Source of the DNA: an uncultured Ruminococcus sp.
Lineage (GTDB): Bacteria > Bacillota > Clostridia > Oscillospirales > Acutalibacteraceae
DNA: 6,509 nucleotides
Assembly: GCA_902762335.1 (NCBI GenBank)
Contig: CACWNZ010000098.1
Span: 1-6,509, forward strand
Reading direction: 5' to 3'
Shown piece by piece: positions 1 to 5,043 of this stretch. The notes beneath the pieces were generated by a model. The model was not told the DNA's origin. It did not search any database and worked only from the letters and a program-made list of their open reading frames with translations. The position numbers and the translations under genes were made by a program. Each line of letters begins with the position of its first letter. Position 1 is the first letter of the stretch.

Positions 1-531
1 TTCAGCCTTGTCAATATCGAGCTGGATTATAACAGCTTTTTCGCCGAATTTCTTTCTGTCGCCTGCAACTCTGTCAGAGAATCTTGCGCCGACGGTTATT
101 ATAAGGTCGCAGTTATCGGTAGCCTTGCCCGTTTCATAGCCGCCGTGCATTCCTATCGTACCCATGAACAGTCTGTGTGACGACGGGAAGCCGCCGAGAC
201 CCATTATAGAGGTCGCAACGGGGCAGTCGGTCTTTTCGGCAAAGGCAAGGAGCTGCTTTTCGGCATCTGCGCTTACAACGCCGCCGCCCATGTATATCAT
301 CGGGCGCTTTGCCTCGTTTATAGCCTTTGCGGCAGCAGCGAATTCTCTTTCCGACGAAAGCACGGGCTCGCTCATTTCAAGCGGCTCCTCGGGTGTATAG
401 TCGCACATTGCACCTGTGACGTCCTTGGGAATGTCTATGAGCACGGGACCCTTTCTGCCTGACATGGCTATCCTGAACGCCTTTCTTATGACGTTGGCAA
501 GGTCCTTTACGTTCTTTACTATAAAGTTATG
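1..531 (-). pseudogene. ilvB: Acetolactate synthase large subunit, continuation after the frame break; runs off the left edge
   Basis: This is the rest of the same gene in a different frame, open from 531 to the window edge (stop at 532-534 just upstream). It reads HNFIVKNVKDLANVIRKAF, then GRKGPVLIDIPKDV, which closes the first domain. The central domain follows, with MIYMGGGV, the SIMGLGGFP and IGMHGG signatures, GARFSDRVAGD (most relatives have GARFDDR) and finally VIIQLDIDKAE at the edge. The C-terminal thiamine-diphosphate-binding domain lies outside the window. With the 5-bp repeat unit removed, both pieces join into about 304 residues matching the family without a gap. There is no ribosome-binding site or plausible start near 531; the first ATG in frame is at 463-465, so separate translation would give an N-truncated, probably inactive protein. 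It could be a pseudogene, an OFF variant, or an intact gene with a sequence error. Confidence 0.85.
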
Positions 532-917
532 CTATGCTTTGTTATAGGCAGAGTTATGCCGCAGATGTCCACCTCCTGAAAGCTGTCCCTTGCAAGCAGG
601 TCGTTGGACACGTTGCCCGTGATCGCTACCATAGGTATAGAATCCATATATGCGGTAGCTATACCCGTAACAAGGTTAGTAGCACCCGGACCCGACGTTG
701 CTATTACAACGCCGCATTTTCCTGTCGTCCTTGCATAGCCGTCAGCTGCATGGGCAGCTCCCTGCTCGTGCGAGGAGAGGATATGGGTTATCCTGTCGCT
801 GTACTTATACAGCGCATCGTAAATATTGAGCACCGCTCCTCCGGGATAGCCGAAAACCGTATCCACACCCTGCTCGAGCAGGCACTCCGCGATGATCTCA
901 GATCCGTTAAGCTGCAT
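519..917 (-). CDS. ilvB: Acetolactate synthase large subunit, N-terminal piece (frame broken)
   Basis: Acetolactate synthase (acetohydroxyacid synthase) condenses pyruvate with pyruvate or 2-oxobutyrate, using thiamine diphosphate, in the first common step of valine, leucine and isoleucine synthesis in the cytoplasm. This 132-residue piece is the N-terminal thiamine-diphosphate (PYR) domain. It shows GYPGGAVLNIYDAL at residues 23-36, SHEQGAAHAADGYAR at 49-63 with the expected catalytic Glu51, SGPGATN at 75-81, and the FQEVDICGITLPITKH stretch typical of this enzyme rather than of related oxidases. The ATG at 915-917 is preceded by GGAGG 10 nt upstream, and an in-frame TAA at 924-926 rules out a longer start. 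The frame then runs into SITL and a TAG at 519-521, far short of the family's usual 550-570 residues. A 5-bp duplication at 528-538 explains this, and homology resumes in another frame. Identity is very secure; whether the break is real is not known. Confidence 0.9.
   Translation of the reverse strand: MQLNGSEIIAECLLEQGVDTVFGYPGGAVLNIYDALYKYSDRITHILSSHEQGAAHAADGYARTTGKCGVVIATSGPGATNLVTGIATAYMDSIPMVAITGNVSNDLLARDSFQEVDICGITLPITKHSITL
528..538. repeat. ilvB: 5-bp tandem duplication that breaks the ilvB frame
   Basis: The plus strand reads T-ATGCT-ATGCT, with copies at 529-533 and 534-538 (on the coding strand AGCAT AGCAT). Deleting one copy turns AAG CAT AGC ATA ACT TTA TAG into AAG CAT AAC TTT ATA GTA, giving KHNFIV in place of KHSITL-stop. 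The restored stretch fits the family, which strongly suggests that one copy is extra. Two copies make a short slippage target. Confidence 0.85.
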
Positions 918-927
918 GATTTTTTAA

Positions 928-932
928 CCTCC
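928..932 (-). promoter_or_regulatory. Ribosome-binding site of ilvB
   Basis: CCTCC on the plus strand is GGAGG on the coding strand, 10 nt before the ATG at 915-917. It supports that start, together with the in-frame TAA at 924-926. Confidence 0.75.
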
Positions 933-937
933 GTATC

Positions 938-955
938 GGGGCATACTGATACCCC
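938..955 (-). promoter_or_regulatory. Hairpin in the ilvB leader just upstream of its ribosome-binding site
   Basis: On the coding strand GGGGTAT, CAGT, ATGCCCC can form a 7-bp stem (one G-U pair) with a 4-nt loop, ending 5 nt before GGAGG. An alternative weaker stem pairs GTATC with GATAC and would move the structure closer to the Shine-Dalgarno. No T-tract follows, so it is not a terminator. A role in translation control is only an inference. Confidence 0.35.
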
Positions 956-1010
956 CTGTAATTTGCCGTATAGAACTTGAGCCCTTGACTCCGATTTTTA
1001 TACATATAAT

Positions 1011-1039
1011 ATAATACATTTATTTGTTCGATAAGTCAA
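1011..1039 (-). promoter_or_regulatory. Promoter for ilvB
   Basis: On the minus strand TTGACT (plus 1034-1039) and TATTAT (plus 1011-1016) are separated by 17 bp, each one mismatch from the sigma-A consensus. Transcription would start near 1004, giving a leader of roughly 85 nt. The leader is too short for a T-box and has no run of branched-chain amino-acid codons. A second TATAAT (plus 1041-1046) lies upstream but has no good -35 partner. Confidence 0.65.
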
Positions 1040-1104
1040 CATTATAACCCGCAAACTTTATACAATTATATTATCTGCGCCGCCTTTATCGGGCTGATAA
1101 CCGT

Positions 1105-1143
1105 CATATTATTCTTTCAGGGAAATTAACTTGTAATAATATG
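1105..1143. repeat. Inverted repeat, 9-bp arms, in the divergent intergenic region
   Basis: CATATTATT at 1105-1113 and AATAATATG at 1135-1143 are perfect inverted copies 21 bp apart. They lie between the start points of the two divergent promoters. It could be a regulator-binding site or chance in AT-rich DNA; no known operator consensus was recognised. Confidence 0.3.
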
Positions 1144-1153
1144 CAAAAACGGT

Positions 1154-1174
1154 CATGATAATTCTAAAATCATG
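1154..1174. promoter_or_regulatory. Palindrome abutting the glgP -35 box, possible operator
   Basis: CATGAT at 1154-1159 and ATCATG at 1169-1174 form a 6-6 inverted repeat with a 9-bp spacer. It ends directly before the -35 hexamer at 1175. Position and symmetry fit a dimeric regulator site, but no known regulator consensus (for example cre) matches. Confidence 0.3.
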
Positions 1175-1203
1175 TTGAAATTTTACCGATGATAGTATAT
1201 AAT
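1175..1203 (+). promoter_or_regulatory. Promoter for glgP
   Basis: TTGAAA at 1175-1180 and a perfect TATAAT at 1198-1203 are separated by 17 bp, an excellent sigma-A-type promoter. Transcription would start near 1210, leaving a leader of about 75 nt before the ATG at 1285. Confidence 0.75.
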
Positions 1204-1215
1204 AGTTATTGATTT

Positions 1216-1257
1216 GTTCCAAAATGCCGCAGGGCGTTCGGAACGGCTCATTTTTTT
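1216..1257 (+). promoter_or_regulatory. Hairpin plus T-run in the glgP 5' leader
   Basis: GTTCC (1216-1220) pairs with GGAAC (1240-1244), and inside it AATGCC (1223-1228) pairs with GGCGTT (1233-1238) around a GCAG loop. Seven T follow at 1251-1257. The hairpin begins only a few bases after the predicted transcription start. It may be a 5' mRNA-stabilising stem or a weak attenuator. The 6-nt gap between stem and T-run argues against an ordinary terminator. Confidence 0.45.
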
Positions 1258-1270
1258 GCCTAAAAAGGAA

Positions 1271-1275
1271 AGGGG
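1271..1275 (+). promoter_or_regulatory. Ribosome-binding site of glgP
   Basis: AGGGG lies 9 nt before the ATG at 1285, within the purine-rich AAGGAAAGGGG. An in-frame TAA at 1261-1263 fixes this as the longest possible start. Confidence 0.7.
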
Positions 1276-1284
1276 TATTTTTCT

Positions 1285-3693
1285 ATGTCAAAGTCAAAGC
1301 TTACACCGGGTGAGGCAAGAGAGCTGATAATAGCAAAGCTCTCGCACAACTTCGGTGTTTCACCTGCTGACGCTACCGACGAGCATTATTATAAGGCAGT
1401 CGCGCTCGTTATCAGGGACATTATGCGCGTACAGCACAAAAAGTTTGCTGCCGAAGCCTTCAAGCAGAAGTCAAAGACAGTTTATTATCTCTGCATGGAG
1501 TTCCTCATGGGACGCTCTCTCAAAAACGATCTATTTAATCTCGGTCTTGAGGATACCATGACAAAGGCTCTCAAGGGCCTTGATATAAAGATAGACAACA
1601 TCTACGAATGCGAGCCCGACGCGGGTCTTGGCAACGGCGGATTAGGACGTCTTGCCGCCTGCTTCCTCGACGGTCTTGCAACACAGAATTACGGCGCTAT
1701 GGGATACTCACTGCGCTATGAGTTCGGTATTTTCAGACAGAAGCTCGTTGACGGCTGGCAGACCGAGCTGCCCGACTTCTGGCTGCCCGGCGGCTCCGTA
1801 TGGCTTCAGCCCCACCCCGAAAAGTCCATTCCGATCTACTTTGACGGTCACATAAAGGAATCATGGGACGGCGAGCACCACTCTATAGAGCTTGAAAATC
1901 CCACAAAGGTAATTGCCACGCCCTACGATATGCTCGTACCCGGCTACGGCGGCAAGGGCATCAACAGGCTCAGACTGTGGGCGGCTTCCTCCGATAACTT
2001 CGACATGAAGCTGTTCAACTCGGGCGACTACGTAAGAGCCATGGAGCAGAAGGCTCTTGCAGAGAGCATCACAAGGGTACTCTATCCCGAGGACAACCAT
2101 TCAGAGGGCAAGAGCCTGCGTCTTAGTCAGCAGTATTTCCTCGTATCAGCTACGATACAGGATATAATCCAGCGTCACCTCAGAAACTACGATACGCTTG
2201 ATAATCTTCCCGATGTTGTTGCTATACACCTTAACGATACCCACCCCGTTCTTGCCGTTCCCGAGCTCATGAGGATAATGCTTGACGAATGCGGCTACGA
2301 TTGGGACAAGTCCTGGGACATCGTAACAAGGACTATCGCCTATACCAACCACACCGTAATGAGCGAGGCCCTCGAGTGCTGGCAGGTGGATATGTTCTCG
2401 CGCAGACTGCCCCGTATCTATCAGATAGTTGAGGAGATAAACAGGCGCTTCTGCGAGAAGATGCACAAGAACGGCGTTGACGGCTGGAAGATAGGCAGAA
2501 TGGCGGTAATAAACGACGGCATAGTAAGAATGGCAAATCTTGCGGTCATCGCAAGCCATTCGGTAAACGGCGTATCAAAGCTGCACAGCGAGATACTCAA
2601 GGATTCCGTATTCAACGATTTCTATACCGTAACGCCCGAGAAGTTCAAGAACGTCACCAACGGCATTGCGCACCGCCGCTGGCTCAATCAGAGCAACCCC
2701 GGACTTGCCAATCTCATCACACAGCTCATCGGCGACGAGTTCAAAAGAGACGCAAACGCCCTTGAGGGACTTATGGCATTCAAGAACGATGCGGCAGTTC
2801 TCGATAAGCTTGCCGCTATCAAAAAGCAGAACAAGGAGCGCATGGCAAAGTACATCAAGGATAACAACGGCATTATAGTAGATACCGACTCTATCTTTGA
2901 CGTTCAGGTAAAGCGCCTGCACGAGTACAAGCGCCAGCTCATGAACGCCCTGCATATATACAGCACCTATCAGTGGCTCAGGGAAAATCCCGATGCCGAC
3001 TATGTACCCAAGACCTATATCTTCGGCGCAAAGGCTGCCCCGGGCTACTACTTTGCAAAGCAGATAATCCAATTCATTGTAGAGCTTGCCAACAAGATAA
3101 ACAACGACCCCCGCGTAAACAAGAAGCTCAAGGTCGTTTACCTCGAGGACTACCGCGTATCCGTTGCAGAAAAGCTCATTCCTGCGGCTGAGATAAGCGA
3201 GCAGATCTCTCTTGCAGGTACAGAGGCCTCGGGCACGAGCAACATGAAGTTCATGATTAACGGCGCAATAACCCTCGGCACCCTTGACGGTGCAAACGTT
3301 GAGATACACGACGTCGTAGGCGACGACAACGCTCTTATTTTCGGCATGACGACCCCCGAGGTAAATCAGCTTCTCCGTCAGGGCTACTATCCCTCTATCC
3401 CCTACAACAACAACCACATCATCAGAAACGCCGTAGACGGCATACGCAACGAGTTCGGTCCGCACTTTGAGGATATCTTCGTATCTCTCTCAACTAAGGA
3501 TCCCTACATGGTGCTTGCAGACTTCGCTGATTACTCCTTCATTCAGCAGAAGGCTTCCAAACTCTATCTTGACACACAGACCTGGAACAGAATGTCCCTT
3601 GTGAACATTGCAAAGGCAGGCCGCTTCGCAGCAGACCGCTCTATCCGTGACTATGCAGAGACTATCTGGGGCTGCAAGCCTGTTACACTCTGA
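1285..3693 (+). CDS. glgP: Glycogen/maltodextrin phosphorylase (GT35)
   Basis: This enzyme releases glucose 1-phosphate from the non-reducing ends of alpha-1,4-glucans (glycogen, starch, maltodextrin) by phosphorolysis in the cytoplasm, using pyridoxal phosphate. The 802-residue length matches bacterial GlgP/MalP. Family motifs appear in order: GNGGLGRLAACFLDG at 116-130, HLNDTHP at 315-321, TNHTVMSEALECW at 354-366 (His356 matching the muscle-enzyme active-site histidine), VKRLHEYKRQ at 542-551 with the phosphate-contact residues Lys543, Arg544 and Lys549, and EASGTSNMKFMINGA at 647-661 with Lys655 as the pyridoxal-phosphate Schiff-base lysine. No catalytic residue is visibly missing. It has its own promoter and terminator, so it is transcribed alone and not within a glg operon here. 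Glycogen versus maltodextrin preference cannot be told from the sequence. Long antisense frames across it are shadows. Confidence 0.97.
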   Translation: MSKSKLTPGEARELIIAKLSHNFGVSPADATDEHYYKAVALVIRDIMRVQHKKFAAEAFKQKSKTVYYLCMEFLMGRSLKNDLFNLGLEDTMTKALKGLDIKIDNIYECEPDAGLGNGGLGRLAACFLDGLATQNYGAMGYSLRYEFGIFRQKLVDGWQTELPDFWLPGGSVWLQPHPEKSIPIYFDGHIKESWDGEHHSIELENPTKVIATPYDMLVPGYGGKGINRLRLWAASSDNFDMKLFNSGDYVRAMEQKALAESITRVLYPEDNHSEGKSLRLSQQYFLVSATIQDIIQRHLRNYDTLDNLPDVVAIHLNDTHPVLAVPELMRIMLDECGYDWDKSWDIVTRTIAYTNHTVMSEALECWQVDMFSRRLPRIYQIVEEINRRFCEKMHKNGVDGWKIGRMAVINDGIVRMANLAVIASHSVNGVSKLHSEILKDSVFNDFYTVTPEKFKNVTNGIAHRRWLNQSNPGLANLITQLIGDEFKRDANALEGLMAFKNDAAVLDKLAAIKKQNKERMAKYIKDNNGIIVDTDSIFDVQVKRLHEYKRQLMNALHIYSTYQWLRENPDADYVPKTYIFGAKAAPGYYFAKQIIQFIVELANKINNDPRVNKKLKVVYLEDYRVSVAEKLIPAAEISEQISLAGTEASGTSNMKFMINGAITLGTLDGANVEIHDVVGDDNALIFGMTTPEVNQLLRQGYYPSIPYNNNHIIRNAVDGIRNEFGPHFEDIFVSLSTKDPYMVLADFADYSFIQQKASKLYLDTQTWNRMSLVNIAKAGRFAADRSIRDYAETIWGCKPVTL

Positions 3694-3729
3694 TACGGCA
3701 TTCCAAAATAATTGATATTTTATTTTCGT

Positions 3730-3769
3730 CAGTCACGGTCATTCCGAAAGAATGACTGTGACTGTTTTT
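3730..3769 (+). terminator. Intrinsic terminator of glgP
   Basis: CAGTCACGGTCATT (3730-3743) and AATGACTGTGACTG (3751-3764) form a 14-bp stem with one G-T pair and a 7-nt loop. TTTTT then TATTTT follow at once. It starts 37 nt after the glgP stop. No T-tract exists on the other strand, so it works only for plus-strand transcripts. Confidence 0.93.
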
Positions 3770-3806
3770 ATATTTTATCGGTATCCGTTCACGTTTTTTT
3801 GGTTAA

Positions 3807-3880
3807 TGTGATAAAATTTGCTTCAAATAGTGAAAACATAATGCTGTTCTATTGATATATTTGATTATTTGTGATAAAAT
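3807..3880 (+). repeat. 11-bp direct repeat TGTGATAAAAT, two copies
   Basis: TGTGATAAAAT occurs at 3807-3817 and again at 3870-3880, 63 bp apart. Each copy contains an extended -10 element (TGA-TAAAAT). Only the second has a good -35. The first may be an upstream second promoter or a regulator-bound copy. Confidence 0.4.
3852..3880 (+). promoter_or_regulatory. Promoter for the secreted-protein gene
   Basis: TTGATA at 3852-3857 and TAAAAT at 3875-3880 are separated by 17 bp, with the extended -10 TG at 3872-3873. The start would be near 3887, giving a leader of about 47 nt. With the glgP terminator upstream, this gene is transcribed independently of glgP. Confidence 0.65.
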
Positions 3881-3922
3881 ATCGTCACTTGGATTAAAAT
3901 GGTAGAATTATGATCATTTTTT

Positions 3923-3930
3923 GAGGTGAT
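3923..3930 (+). promoter_or_regulatory. Ribosome-binding site of the secreted-protein gene
   Basis: GAGGTGAT is an 8-nt perfect complement to the 16S rRNA 3' end, with GAGG 7 nt before the ATG at 3934. An in-frame TGA at 3922-3924 excludes a longer start. Confidence 0.85.
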
Positions 3931-3933
3931 AAT

Positions 3934-5043
3934 ATGATAAAGATCAAAAAAGCCTGCCCGAGAGCGCTTTCCATGGTACTTTCGGTAATGCTGGTGATAA
4001 GCGCTGTTATTCCATCAGCGACCTCACGCTCACAGGCGGAGGAGCCTATAGTTACCCATACTGCAACTCAGCAGATAGTGAGCTTTGCTGTGCGGCTGAA
4101 CTCCGGCGCGGCAAACAAAGGCACTGAGGACGAGCCCGACTACGTATGGAAGGCGGATAAGCCCGATGCAGGGCATGAGTTCAAGTATCAGCTTGATTAC
4201 GTCCTTTCGGGCGAGGGCGAGCTTTCGCCCGGCTCCGTCAGGTTCACGCTGCCCTTACATATTCTCAGGGACAGAGACGGCGAGTATGCAGACCTGTTCG
4301 AGATAGCTCTGCCCTCAAGAGAAGACGTGCCTTCGGGTGATACCGAAAACGAATTTGTATATAAGACAGAGAACGGTCGGGCGGTGATATATAACAGGCT
4401 GGCTATATCGGCAGCTCAGACAGGCTCGGTGCAGTTCAGCTACAAGACCGAAAAGCAGACCTTTGACTACAGAGATATGACCGTATCCGACAGCGCGACT
4501 GCCGAGCTTTCGATAGACAAGGGCGAGGACGAGCATCTTTATAATACCGCTCAGGGACCGCCCGTTGCCATAGATACAGGCGCATCTCTCAGCTCTGCAT
4601 CAAAAAGCCTCTATTACGCCTATGATACGTGGCAGGACTATTGGGGAAGTCCCGCCTCGTTCGGAATAGAAGATACCGAGGATTATCTCTACCTTGTATG
4701 GCGCATAGAGTATGACGTTACGGCAACTCAGCCCTATACGCTGAGCTTTAAGGATACCGTTGCGGGTGAATACGGCGACACCTCAGTCGTCGGCATACAG
4801 ATGAACGGCAAGGATACCTATTCCGATGAGTGGCAGAGCGGCGTGCTTAGCTCTACGGGAGAGCACGCGTACAGCTTTGTGCTGACAAAGCATCTTAAAG
4901 AAACATACGAGCCTTATATAACCTACAGGGTGAATAACCGCATAAGGATAAGGCTGCACCCGAACGATGAACAGGATGCCGACGTAAACATAGTGTCATC
5001 GGCAGTATATACCTATTCGCAGCCTAAGCCCGATTATCCATAG
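3934..5043 (+). CDS. Secreted, probably cell-surface protein, N-terminal part (frame broken at its end)
   Basis: I do not recognise a named gene. The first 35 residues are a clear Sec signal peptide: Lys/Arg at 3, 5, 6 and 10, a hydrophobic core at about 11-26, and a likely cut after SQA at 33-35. The mature part is rich in beta-prone, Tyr/Asp/Glu/Ser segments, including VSFAVRLNSG at 49-58, SVRFTLPLHIL at 101-111 and, near the end, VTATQPYTLSFKDT and VLTKHLKETYEPYITYRV. This character resembles the long adhesin-like or isopeptide (Cna/SpaA-type) surface proteins of Clostridia, a resemblance by impression only. It stops at TAG 5041-5043 after KPDYP, with no terminator behind it. An open frame with the same composition continues directly in the next frame, so this is almost surely the first part of one much larger protein. 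No anchor or enzyme motif is visible. Confidence 0.75.
   Translation: MIKIKKACPRALSMVLSVMLVISAVIPSATSRSQAEEPIVTHTATQQIVSFAVRLNSGAANKGTEDEPDYVWKADKPDAGHEFKYQLDYVLSGEGELSPGSVRFTLPLHILRDRDGEYADLFEIALPSREDVPSGDTENEFVYKTENGRAVIYNRLAISAAQTGSVQFSYKTEKQTFDYRDMTVSDSATAELSIDKGEDEHLYNTAQGPPVAIDTGASLSSASKSLYYAYDTWQDYWGSPASFGIEDTEDYLYLVWRIEYDVTATQPYTLSFKDTVAGEYGDTSVVGIQMNGKDTYSDEWQSGVLSSTGEHAYSFVLTKHLKETYEPYITYRVNNRIRIRLHPNDEQDADVNIVSSAVYTYSQPKPDYP

Larger units (their letters stand above)
918..1284. other. Divergent control region between ilvB and glgP
   Basis: This 367-bp gap carries back-to-back promoters (minus 1011-1039, plus 1175-1203), both leaders with hairpins, and two inverted repeats between the promoters. 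It is AT-rich in 995-1215. No small gene, tRNA or riboswitch was recognised. A 6-codon in-frame reading (ATG at 942-944 minus, MPRYGG, TAA at 924-926) precedes ilvB. Confidence 0.6.

Noticed and set aside
534..980. Plus-strand open frame across the ilvB start and leader
   Set aside because: It is antisense to the conserved ilvB N-terminus and its promoter leader, with no ribosome-binding site or recognisable protein.
918..1004. T-box or leader-peptide attenuator for ilvB
   Set aside because: The leader is only about 85 nt, lacks a T-box sequence and a terminator, and has no cluster of Leu/Ile/Val codons.
1140..1215. Catabolite-repression (cre) site at the glgP promoter
   Set aside because: Searching by eye for the TGNNANCGNTNNCA pattern gave no acceptable match.
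2575..3465. Long open frame on the minus strand inside glgP, and several shorter ones on both strands
   Set aside because: They lie antisense or out of frame to a clearly real gene, have no ribosome-binding site or family motif, and arise from its codon bias.
3780..3935. A small gene in the gap before the secreted-protein gene
   Set aside because: The stretch is AT-rich with promoter elements and no frame that has a start plus ribosome-binding site other than the one at 3934.
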